64,000 nucleotides of DNA. Origin: Diprion similis. Lineage: Eukaryota > Arthropoda > Insecta > Hymenoptera > Diprionidae. The number at the start of each line of letters is the position of its first letter. Position 1 is the stretch's first letter. A program made the translations under genes and the position numbers. The notes beneath the pieces were generated by a model, which searched no databases, was not told the origin of the DNA, and worked only from the letters and a program-made list of their open reading frames with translations. The stretch covers positions 4,223,501-4,287,500 of the forward strand of contig NC_060106.1 of assembly GCF_021155765.1 (NCBI RefSeq). Direction: 5' to 3'. Positions 1-11,600 of this stretch are shown piece by piece.

Positions 1-3000
1 CGATATGCATTTTTAATATGCTTCCGCTTACCGAGTGTAAAGTATAACCTACTATGTGCGCAGCCGGTACGACGACGTGCGAGATTTAGTTCCCTCTCAG
101 ACTTATTGCTTTATGCGGCGAGGGTCCTAACCCCGGGGTATATAGCTTGAAAAAACTACTCGGAATTCCGCGGACGCTTCGGACAATCTGCGTGAATACC
201 TTGTACACATGGAGTCGAGGAATACAGAACTCCGATGAAAAATCCAACCCAAGGCAACAACGGTTGCCCGCCCGGATTGCAGGATGCTTGCAAATAATGA
301 TCATGCACTAAACAGTCGCTGGGTGCTTTGAAAAAAGTTTTATTCAAACAGCTCTGTGGTTGGAGATATGCCTCCACCCTGCAGTATGCGTTTATGCTTT
401 TAATCTCATGTATATGAGTATCCAAAGTTTCATACAAAGCGGCGCAATTTTTTTTTGATCAGATTTCTTTGCATACGTCACCCAGATTCGAAACTTACAC
501 GTCTGTAGAAGAACGTCTGAATCACTGAAATCCAATTTCTCAGACTGGTAAAAAAATCTGAAGAAATTCGTAGTTGATTTTTCCAAGACGAACCTTACAG
601 GTAGGTACTTGCATTCTGTCGAAAGAAGCAAGAAAGTCGAGACCGGTTAAAATGAACTTGATCGTTCGATTAAACACGTATAAAGCCCTCGGGGTGCAGT
701 TCGAATATTGAATGTACAACCGCCTCGCATAACTCGATATCAACCCTTTAACTCAACAAACAACTGACATTGTTTACTTTGAGTTAGAAATCCCTGCCGG
801 GCTCTAACGATCAGTGAATTGCCTTCGGCTCTGTGCGAGAGGGACGAGTTGCTGTTGATACTCTCTCTTGAGAGGGACAGAGAGCTGCCGAAGACGAGGA
901 AAGAAAGGAGGAGGATACGAGGATAACGGCGAGGGGAGATAGCGGCTCTGCGATCTTTTAATCTTGATCGTTCCAGCTATTAGTAAGAGGCAGATTACGT
1001 TTACCCGAGTGCTATGCGATCATCCTGACGTTAAATGCTATTTTAGAATTGTATTAATAGTTTACGGCTCTGCTGCAAAGCGGAATTCTGTATTCGACAA
1101 CCACACATTTGCCTTAAAAAATGATAACAGAAAAAAAAAAAAACTTCAGATAATAGTGTCCCGATTCTAATTTTTGTTAAAAATCTCGAACGAGAGACCT
1201 TTTATGTACAGTGCGAATAATATTTTCATAGGTTTTTTCGTGATCTCGGCCTATGAATATTTTATACGTCTTGTCTTCGGAGAGAAATGAAAGAACAAGT
1301 TCTCTGCCTTTAGGCATACATAATATAAATCAGAGTAAAATATTTTATTAATGGAATAATACATATATTACAGTCACGGTACTTGAAATAATGCGTATAA
1401 TCAGTGGTCGAATGGACTGTGAAAAAAGTATTCAAATTTCTGGTCGCTTCTCACTTGCAGGGCGCGTTTCTTGCTCATTTTTATGATATATTATAGTACT
1501 GAAACTGACCGACCTCGAGGCTTGGTACACAAGATTCCGCAGCCTGGTTTTTTGAAATAAAGTATGGAAATTCAATGGACACGATTTATTTCAGAACCCG
1601 GTCTTAATGCATCCTGAATTTGCTCTGAATCTATTTCCGCGTTGGATCATATTTCGCTTCAGTTTTTCATCCGTTTTGTCCTTGAATGGCACTCTTCGGC
1701 CCCATCCAGAACATTTTTGCGTACCACTATCACCATAAACCTTCAACGGATACCTTATACGCAGCTGTAATGGATGACAGCGAAGTATTCGACAAATCAA
1801 GATCACGGATTTTCCATTTGCGCACTAGCATCCATGACGCAACACGTCGGCGGAATTGCCTAGATCTGTTTTTTTTTTTTTTTTTTTTTTTTTTCTATGA
1901 TACAATCTGGTTATTCTGTTGACAGTTAAGATACGTTAGTTCACTAGAAGAGTGTTTGAAATAATCGGAAATACTTTTCTGTTTGTACAAAAAACTGTTC
2001 GGTAGACCAAATTATTCCATGCTCAAATGTGAATATGATAAAAGTGTTCTTATAGTCACCGCTCACGGCCTTCGATTTCCTAGTAACATTAATTTACTGA
2101 GTAACGATTATCACGATTGTCAACGAAAATTCAGGTCGACGCAAGTGAAATAGCAGAACCAGCTGTAGCAAACAAAGTGGAACACTTGAAGTGTACATTG
2201 AATACTATTTAAACCAGCTTGAGCAATTTATTCTAGGTTAGAAAATTAGTTTGACTCGTGCATTGAATAAAGTTGAGTTTACTTTGCTCTCGATTGCAGA
2301 CACAACAAATTTGATTTCTCGTTTAAGAATTTTATTTCTGTTCCGATTCGAAGCTCCTTTTATTTCCTTTCTTTTTTCTACTCAATTTTCTTCATCCACC
2401 ATAATCACTGACCCGATTCACGGTCCAGACTATCCACCGTGACACAATGAAGCATCCTTTTACCGATATCTAATTGAACGCTTGAATCATTATAAACACG
2501 GTGGCACCTTCGTTCCATAAAAATCGATCCAGTTTGTTAAAATACATTTTTTTATGTACACTGCAGTGTATAATTTGAGTACTTTTTCCTATAGTCAGAT
2601 TCCATTTTTGAAGTTTCGATCAGTGACTGACAGTATAAATTTCACCTTGAAAGCATTTGTTGTAAGTTCTGTACCGACGGGTAATTCGAACTGCATTCCA
2701 CTTGATCAGCGTTCGAGCGTGGATCGAATCTTTCACTGTTAAAGTTCTCAAGTAGATTATCCCGATCTACAACTTCTTCGTGTCTGTAACGTCTATCTTC
2801 TTATGCCGTTACATCATACTGTGGATCGATGTATTATATAATCTTGTCCGTACTGGTGGATTGAGTTACTACTGTGTAAGCGACTTTGCATCTGAACAAA
2901 ACACAAAGTAAAACAAGATTGATAAAAAAGTTGAAAAGATAAATCCATGTAGTATGGAAAATAGTGCTGGAAGCAATCCTCGGAGCAATTGGTATGGGTG

Positions 3001-4781
3001 TCTAGGTATACCAGGAGGCAGAAGGGAGTCTCCTCCCTACTGATTTCTTGCAAGCAAATGAAGAATGAGATGGAGCAACAAAGAGAAGATCGTTTGGATT
3101 CACTCATCTGCGTACAATTCTCTCACTTCCGTTCACTGTATAAAAATACTGCATAAGATATTGTTCATGATCCGTACACCTGCACAGGAATACACAAATT
3201 AAAATGAACACTATACCGAATATAACCTCTTTCTTTCTCTCTTTCTCTCCCGTTCTTTCTTGCGCGCCAGAGAAATGCCGCAGGTGGTCGAAGACCATGA
3301 AAGTCGTTCGCAGATCGCGGAGCATTGAACGGCCTTGAGAGATGATCGTGAAAAGAAAGACATACATACTTGGTCCGAGTATTATTTTATACCCGTGTAG
3401 GTATTCTCCGAAGTTGTACGACTCGAGAAAGAGATTCTTTTCCAACGTCGTTTTTCTCAGACATCCCCTCAGGCTTCGGTTCCAAGATCTGCTGTCACCC
3501 CCGTTTGTGGTTTGACATTCCCTCTTCGTTTTCTTCGCTTTTCGCACAAACAAATTTTCGCATGCACTCAACTGGGTGACATCGTGATTGAGAAACCAGG
3601 TCGTCAAACACGATGAGGCGAAGCTTTGAACCTTTTTTGTCATCGGAGGGGGTGAAAATAGGCGTATCGACGAAGCATATCTTCGGCAGTGCGAACAGTC
3701 CAATCTCACCGATTAACCGTTGCTAGCTGGTATCGATGAACAACTTTTTCATTCTCAAGAGCCGCTCGACTCCCTTTCCGACGCTATGCATATACTTCTC
3801 CTCCATGAGTCTGGCAAACAATCAGCCAGCGAAGGGTTCGTCTCCGAGGCTCGAGCCAAGTTTGGCAAATTCGAATTACGCCGGAATCAAGCTTTCTCGT
3901 TTCCATCCCGGGCGTTGCGTGGAGGCGGGGTAAACAAAATCAAGACAGAATTTATCGAAATCCTCCCTGCCGTCGCTCGAAATAAGTCGCCCAAGTCCCC
4001 GGACGAATTCGGCGTCCTAATCCAAGGGCGCGTAATCGAATTCCTGTTGCGAATATCCACGATCTATTGAGTACTTGTACAAGAGGTGATAAGTGTTCTG
4101 AAATAAAAATTTTAAACCGTATACTAACACAATGGTATCTCAGCATCGAGAATTTTCGTGCTCTAGGCAAGTCGTGAAGAAAAAAAAGTTAAATCGGAGC
4201 AAATTTGATCCGATTTTTCTACACCCCAAGTGTGCATGGACGAGAGAAGCGCGATGTCAGATAAATCTGTGAGACTCCAATGCGATTAGACGATATAACA
4301 TCAAAAGGGCACTCGACTATGAAGTGTAATAAAAAAGTTTGCCATCAAAAAATTCATATAAGACCACTTGCAGGCAGTTATTAAAAGGAAGGTTGACGTC
4401 CTTTTAGGCCCTATAAAAACATCGCACCCCGAGTCGCTAGGCGCGAGTTCTTCGATCAGTCACCTCGAAACGCGGAGACAAAAGTGTGGGCATGCAGTAG
4501 CTTGACGATATCCTGTTGCGTCAAATTCGAGATTTAGATGCTCAGAGCCCGGAGCAAGGTCGTCGGTGGCGAACAACTCGCAAAGGAACGCCCAAGCACC
4601 GATCTGCAACCCACGAGGTATCGGGTCCGAGATCGTTAACTGGCTCGACCACGCCTGGGACAATGATTTGGTGAGTGGATTCTCGGTGCAGCCGACCTTC
4701 GCCAGCCAGACTGTCCTCAGGTTCCTGGTTCGCCCAGCGACTCACCAACACAACTGCCGAGGTGCGATCCGAGTGTGGGAC
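1..4781. other. Region without a recognised gene
   Basis: I see no exon set with family similarity here on either strand. The stretch holds a 26-base T run at 1869-1894 and a diverged roughly 70 bp sequence starting near 2041 that recurs near 9350. A 201-codon open frame on the minus strand (3104-3709) and a 116-codon frame on the plus strand (3720-4070) resemble no family I know. It probably contains upstream regulatory sequence of the cuticle gene that starts at 4877. Confidence 0.5.
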
Positions 4782-4789
4782 TATAAAAG
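4782..4789 (+). promoter_or_regulatory. TATA box of the first cuticle gene
   Basis: TATAAAAG lies 95 bases upstream of the ATG at 4877. Transcription would start near 4812, giving a short 5' leader. This arrangement (TATA, short leader, tiny signal-peptide exon) is usual for insect cuticle genes. Confidence 0.6.
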
Positions 4790-4876
4790 TCAAAACCAGA
4801 TCGGAAGCAAAGTGTATTGCTCCAACAGTCCTTAGACTACGAGGAGGTTGGCAAAGTAGTATTACATTATTCCAAG

Positions 4877-7800
4877 ATGCAGACTGCACTGGTGAGTATA
4901 TATTCAAATTCTCATTCGTGTTATCTCTGTGGGGACAAAGTTCGACCTACGCAGTGCATTTTAGAATGAGGCTTGAGTGCGTTCGATTAGGCAGGATAAA
5001 GATAGAAATGTCTCGGTGAATGCGGAGGTGAAATCATTCGACAATTTATCGTCAACAAAGAAATTTGTTGCAATGGTGGTTGGATTCAGGCGATCGAAAT
5101 ATTGGGTCTTTCTGTGTGAAATTATCTTCTTTAATCCGTGATCTTGACTTTGAACGAAAATTAATCGTAAAGTCTCGAATTCACAAAAATCTGGTAACAG
5201 TTGTAAAGTTGTAATAATTTCTTGCATTTCCTCATTTCTTAATATACTAAAAAATTTTGGAACTGACCATCGCACCCAAGATTTCTTAACTTATCCTTCC
5301 TAAATTACTCGTTTGTTTAACAAGGAACAAGAAATTACTAAAATTCCGAAATCCTGTTTCATATGCACCAGCTACTGTACAAGTTCTAGACGTGCAAAGT
5401 TCATCGGTCTAACTTTTCTGTACGGTTTAAGGAAGTGTTTAATGTCGAAATCATGGACTCTAAAAGTAAATTTCATCAGAACCTTCAATGCTCTCAAGAC
5501 ATTTGATTAAAAATGCAACGATTAAAACACTTTTTTAACTGAAAGGTAATTCATTTCTGAAAATCCCTTATCAGTTTCACACCGTACGATCGAATTCATC
5601 GTGCTACAATTTTGGTGGAATAAAACTGACACCACTCGAGTTCACTTCGCCCTCCCACGCATTATGTATGAACCCATAACGGGGGACTAGAGAAGGTAGT
5701 ATAGCATAGGAAAGGCAGGGTCTTGACCGCTACAACTCCCATGGATCTTATATTGGGCCGTAAAGTCGACGCGGGGGATCTGAATCTCATGCATAAATAA
5801 ACTCTCAGGAGTTGGTCCGGGTGGCTTAAGGTGGCGCGACGTGGGAGGGTGGAAAATTGCCGGTGAACAACTACCTTGGCTTAGGCAGCTCCGGGTTGGT
5901 GATAATTCGACAAATAGTTCGGCGAAGTGAGCCTGCAACTGCGATGCGGGAATCCGAGTAAAAGTACGGTTGAAAATTTCCTCTCATTTTTTACCACCTC
6001 GTATATATTCATACGGTACATGTGCAAATCCACGCGTGCAGATACCGCGGTAAGTTACGGTCAGACATGATCGCGTCCACACGGAACTACGCTTCTCACT
6101 GCAGTATATCAGATGGTGAACCTTACACGGATTCCTTCTCACCTCGAGATCATTTTTCTAAACGGTCATGGTTCGCGCGCGTAATTGAATAATAAAAATA
6201 CTACATGTATACATTTTCCCGCTAAGCCTTGGGTCGGTATTCAAACACACGAACTAGCATATAACAGAGAGGTTGAACGGAGGGCAACCTGGATCGAGAT
6301 TCTCAGAGCAATTGAATTTTTATTACACGACTGGTATATCTCTTGATGGATCCTCAGTGCCGAGCAAGTATATTGTACTGGTATATCATACTTGTATATA
6401 ACCGCAGGGAACGATGTTTATATCCAAGCTTCGGAGAAGAAGAAAAATTAGCAAACGGTGGGAAATAAACAGACGTGAGTTTAGCTTCGAATGTTCGTTG
6501 GGATCTATTATTATTATTATATTAAAGAATATCTGCACGCATACCTGCATATTATTACAGGAAATTCCACATCATCCAGTAAGCTTATTTCGTTGAAAAT
6601 TGATGCGCCGACTTTTCTCGGATTTTTGAACAAAATTAAGGTCCAGAGTCATGCTTTTGGCACAGCACGCTTGACGTTCATTGAATTGAACAGTTCGAAT
6701 GAACGTGAAAGCAAATCGCATCACGGAGTTTCAAAACTTATCGGAGTGGGAATTTTCAAATCTTAAGTACTCAAGTGAAAGCTTCAAAAGTTTCGCATCC
6801 CGGATCTAATTCTTCAATATAAAATTTTCGATCAAATCCGGTTCCTCTAAATCACCGAATAATCTCACCGTTTCGAATAGCGATTCAAAAGAAAAATATC
6901 ATGTTAACCGACAACAATAGACCGATTGACGAAAACTCTATCAATATTGTCTAAAAATACAATAAAAAAAACCGCGCGAATATTACAAAAGTTTATAAAA
7001 GTGACTTTATCGATCCATTTTTCAAAATCTCCTTTATCTCCTTCCGCAGATTATTCTATCATCGGCATTGGCCGTGAGCACAGGGAGCATAATATCGCTG
7101 GTCCCGATTTCGTACGTGGCGAGTCCGCTGCCGACGTACAATCATGTACAGAATACTCTGACTGGTGAATACGCCTACAACTATGCCGGGGGTCCGTCGG
7201 CCAAGGAAGAAATCAAGACGCTCGACGGAGTGACGCGAGGTGCGTACAATTACATCGACGCCTTCGGCATAGTCCAGTCGGCCCAATACGTCGCAGACAA
7301 GGACGGCTTCCGCATCGCGGCGACAAACGTGCCGACCGACGCCCAAGTCGGTGTAAATGTCCCGCTGGAAACGGCCGAGGTTCAAGCCGCAAAAGCTGCC
7401 CATTTCGCCGAGCACGCGAAGGCCGTGGCGGCTTTGGGCCGCAAGAAGCGCAGCCTGAGCCACGCCGCGACGGCCGTTTCTAGCCAGTACCATCACCAAG
7501 AGCACGAGTCCCTCAAGCTTGAGGCCCCACTCTACAAGCAGTACCTCCCCGCCGCCCCACTCCAGACTTATGCAAGCTATGAGATACCGGTCGCCGTTTC
7601 GGCCGTCCCGACCGCCGTCTCCCACCAGTCGAGAAGCCAGACCCACAATAACGCCAGGATCGAGCTTTCGGAGCCTCTCGTCTACGCCCAATTCGCAAGC
7701 TCCGTTGCCGCCGTTCCCGAGCAGGTTATCGGCTACCACGAGGCCGTCGCACCGGTCGCCGTTTCGGTCGTCCCGACCGCCGTCTCCCACCAGTCGAGAA

Positions 7801-8543
7801 GCCAGATCCACAATAACGCCAAGATCGAGCTTTCAACGCCCGTTGCCTATGCTCAATTTGCAGGCCCCGTTGCTGCCGTTCCCGAGCAGGTGATCAGCTA
7901 CCATGAGGCTGTCGCACCGGTCGCCGTTTCGGTCGTCCCGACCGCCGTCTCCCACCAGTCGAGAAGCCAGATCCACAATAACGCCAAGATCGAGCTTTCA
8001 GCGCCCGTTGCCTACGCTCAATTTGCAGGCCCCGTTGCCGCCGTTCCCGAGCAGGTGATCAGCTACCATGAGGCAGTCGCACCGGTCGCCGTGGCCGCCG
8101 TGCCGACCGCGGTTTCCAGCCAGAGCCGATTCCAGGTCCACAACAGCCAGACGGTCGAGGTCCAGAACCCGCCACACGTCGAGCCTGTTGTTTCCGTCGC
8201 TCCGATCGCTCCGGAGGTCGATTCGGTCGTCGTTGAGGCCAAGACCGCCGCTGCTGCCGCGATTCCGGTCGCCACGGTCGCCTCCGTACCGACCGCCGTC
8301 TCTAGCCAGAGTAGAACGCAAGTCCATTCTGGCCAGCGCGTCGAGATTGAGGCTCCGCAAGTCTATGCCGCTCAGCTCATCGACTCCTATGGTAACCCAG
8401 CGGTCGCCGTTTCCTCCGAGACACTCTACGCGCCGTCTCACCTTGTCGCTCAGCTGCCCCGAGACACTCCGGAGGTCGCTGCCGCCAAAGTAGCTCATGC
8501 CAAGGCCTACGCGGCTGAACTTGAGAAGCACCAAGGGTGGTAG
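4877..8543 (+). CDS. RR-domain cuticle protein with tandem repeats (502 aa)
   Basis: This is a secreted structural cuticle protein expected to bind chitin in the extracellular matrix. Exon 1 is 4877-4891 and encodes MQTAL before GTGAGT. Exon 2 is 7050-8543 after CTTCCGCAG. Joining them in phase 0 gives MQTALIILSSALAVSTG, a good signal peptide, which is why I chose this start; the long open frame alone lacks it. Residues 44-100 form an RR (chitin_bind_4) domain, from GEYAYNYAGG through GAYNYIDAFG and YVADKDGF to AATNVP. Residues 136-140 are RKKRS, a furin-like site. Three tandem 55-residue repeats rich in Val, Ala and Pro follow (VVPTAVSHQSRSQ core), then two diverged partial copies. The C terminus carries DTPEVAAAK, a motif also found in the next cuticle gene. 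The exact orthologue is unknown. GC content is much higher than in the flanks. Confidence 0.93.
7584..8078 (+). repeat. Three 165-bp tandem repeats inside the cuticle gene
   Basis: Units start at 7584, 7749 and 7914 with an exact 165 bp period (55 codons). Units two and three are nearly identical in DNA, so the array has been homogenised or expanded recently. Partial, diverged copies of the PTAVSxQSR core follow from 8079 and again near 8274. Confidence 0.9.
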
Positions 8544-8636
8544 GGAGCCACGATTTGCGGAAAAACGTTATGCATATATATACGACATTAGCGACTGATT
8601 TAGGCGCGGATTCTCGGCAGGGGCTGGTCGTCGGTG

Positions 8637-8642
8637 AATAAA
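8637..8642 (+). terminator. Poly(A) signal of the first cuticle gene
   Basis: AATAAA lies 94 bases after the stop codon at 8541-8543. Confidence 0.6.
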
Positions 8643-11600
8643 TAATGACTCGTGATAATGCAGTATGCGAATTTTTTATGTGGGAAACTGTAACGGCGGG
8701 GTGATCTGGGGTTTATCGGAAATTTTTTTCCACTAATATCATTACATTATGTTATAAATTAATCAGGATTGATTCTAAATCGAGTTCAAGCGTTCACCTT
8801 TTCTTTTCTCAAAAATTATTCAGAACGTGTTTTGGAAATTATGTATTTAAAATTTGCTACGCCATTGATACCGGACGCCCTGGTACAGTCTAATTGTAAA
8901 TTCTGTCTGTAACAATGAGAGAGAAAATTTTGTGCATCGTAATTATTCATCTTTGTCGCTATGCGATAGTAAGAACTCATGATTTGTTCACAACTACCTT
9001 TTTACACGAATTTGTCATTCGTCGCTTCAATTCGAATTGACGATGGAATTTCTGTTTTTCTACTCAATTCGCACGCAACATTATCGTATTACACCGCACA
9101 ATCGTCTCTTACGGAGTTTCATCGCAGTATGGATCACTAAATTATTTGTATTATAAATCACGACGGTCGAAATCGAAATATAAAAAACGATAAAAAAAAA
9201 AAATTGAAAAATAAAAATAAAACCAAGTATCAATCAATCAAATGCTGAATTTCTTTTTTGCCTCCCTTTCAGCACGATTAACGCTGAGTAAATCTGTCAA
9301 TTTTCTTATTGGAGCGATTATATCATCAGCGCTAATGACTCTCTGATTGAAGTGTTCTTATAGTCGTCGCTCACAGCTCTCAAACTTCTGGTAAGGCTTG
9401 TATCATTAATCTGCTAAGCGCTTCCTAACACCAAATTGATTGATTGAATTTTACAGCTTCATCAAATTCATTAGCGATCCTATTTTACTTCAATTTTTTT
9501 TTACCACGCCGTGTTTGTCGAGCTAAAAATAAGGCGAAAATTCAAAATAATATCTAACTCTATTCTTCATATTCATTAATTAAATAGTAATCTTGGCTTG
9601 AACTTGAGGAAAGTGTGTAGGAATTCTCGGTGTCGAAGGTCAACGGAAATTAGTAAAAAGTTTTGACATTTCGGCCATAAGGGGGGGGGCCTCCTTAGTA
9701 AACTAACAATTTATTAACCAAGATTAGCAAATAGAATTTAGCAAACTAACAAATAAGTGAACAATGAAAAAATGTAAAAGAAAATTATAAGGACTTACGT
9801 TAAATTACAAAAGCCTCATGTGCGAGGTGAAACTGTCCATTGCCAGGAAAAATTTGTTCTTAAAATACAAGAATAATAGCGCCAGCATCCAAAATATATT
9901 TGTTAATTCGCTAAATTCTTTTTGTTAATCGTGGTTAATAAATTCTTAGTTTTCTGACGAGTGCTCCCCTTAGGGCCGAAACGTGACAACTTTTGACTCT
10001 ATTCTTCTTCATCGTCTTCTTCTTCTTGCCTGATTGATTAGACACAAAGCAAAGGAGACTGAGCTAATTGGCTTGCATTCATCTTTATCGTCCCATACTA
10101 TCACTCGGCAGTAAATTTCCCATCATGAGAAAAGCGACGGGGTGCTTTTGCGGGTCCGGATGTTATCAGATGGCTGAAGAGCGCATGCAGCATGTTGGCT
10201 TCTGCAGCGGTTATCTTGCTCATGGGAAGCCGATAATGGTTAAAACCGCAGGCGAGACTATTCTTTGCTGAAATGACCGGTAGCCAGGAACGAGGAAGCC
10301 GGGAGTCGTAACAAGCGAATCTCAGGCCACCTTCGAGATCGGAGATCAGAGATCCGAGCAGAGGCAATGAACCTCGGCTAAGTTTAGCCCCGGCCTTCTA
10401 TATCGCTGCCCTTATCTAGCCGCATCCGAACGCAGCTGATTCGGTGTATTGAAAAGATTAAACGATATTATTAGATACCGATGAGTGTGAGGAATTTAAA
10501 AAAATTGCGAACCACTGGTTACTTCACCGTTTCGCAAAGACTCTGAGGAACGAAAAAATACAGCTCACATTTCAAATTCACACGCATAACAATTCGACAT
10601 GAATAGCCTATAGCTATGCCTCGTCGCGTGTCTGATTCCGCGTTGTTCGAAGCGTGAAAAATTTAACGAGTGACGAGTTTTTGCCTCGTTGACTTCCGAG
10701 ATTAATACACCTAAGCCCTAGCCATAACCCGTTCTCAGCTACACGTGCACTCGGAATCCTGTTTGATCCTCGTTAGTCCCAGTTAGACCACGCAATTCCC
10801 TCTTCGCAAAACCCCGGGAAATCCTTGCCTGATCGCCGTTAGCATTGCCAGAGGCATAACTCGTTGCCATTTTGCGTGGGCGGTTGTAGGCAAAAGGAAT
10901 AAGTGTTACTCGAGGCGTACTCAGAATCGGAGGGACCATGCGTTTGATGAAGTACCGGAGGTTTAACGCTTCCGCGGATCCTTCGAAGAAACTGATTGCA
11001 AATTAGCAGTCCATCGTTGGAAATGGTTGGTTTAATATCCTGTATCGAATCACGGATTAGAGGGAACGTTCTATACTTATGATAATTATGTTCTTCGTTG
11101 ATATTATATCACATCTACATATGTAGGGTGCATATCTGTCGACGATATGCTTTGTTGATTGATTTATAAAAGTTGTAATTGATCAGTCGTGAACTGCGCA
11201 CGGTAAGGTCATGGCACCGACGCTGGTACTTCGACCTGTTTCGGATATATTCGAAAATGTAAGAATGTATTGAAAAAAGTTTTACGTGACTCCAGAAACT
11301 TGGCTGATCTCGTGATCGGATTCGCACCGCAATTCTCGTGTCTCAAGATCGTTAGTTAAAATGCAGCTGGGTGCATCGCGTGGTTGCAGATGAGAATTTG
11401 TACGTACTGGTTCCAGTTTCTCTCTTTCTCTCACTCTCCCTCCCTGAATTGGTAATCGACGATGGTCAAAACGCTCTTGAGAGTCCGATGCCCTCTGGTA
11501 TCTGGTACATGGTATCGTAAATGCAATAGACAGACGCCTTCTCTGCCTCGCGGACAACGGTTTCTGGTCACTCCCATTGACGTCGTCCGTTGGGCTCGTT

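Noticed and set aside
3104-3709. 201-codon open frame on the minus strand
   Set aside because: No signal peptide, domain or familiar motif, Arg/Ser/Cys-rich odd composition, and no promoter or splice signals that extend it. Probably open by chance.
3720-4070. 116-codon open frame on the plus strand
   Set aside because: No recognisable family features, and another overlapping frame is also open there, as expected in a locally GC-rich stretch.
4412-4460. TATAAAA with a TCAGT initiator-like string
   Set aside because: Spacing of about 45 bases is too long for a TATA-initiator pair, and no usable first exon follows (ATG CAG TAG).
6394-6475. TATATAA and a short exon-like frame in intron 1 of the first cuticle gene
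   Set aside because: The frame (MFISKLRRRR...) would replace the signal peptide with a basic stretch, and its phase does not fit exon 2.
7059-7811. 250-codon frame antisense to the first cuticle gene, and further antisense frames to 8534
   Set aside because: They mirror the GC-rich, repeated codons of a well-supported gene; composition is Gly/Arg/Asp-rich as expected of a shadow.
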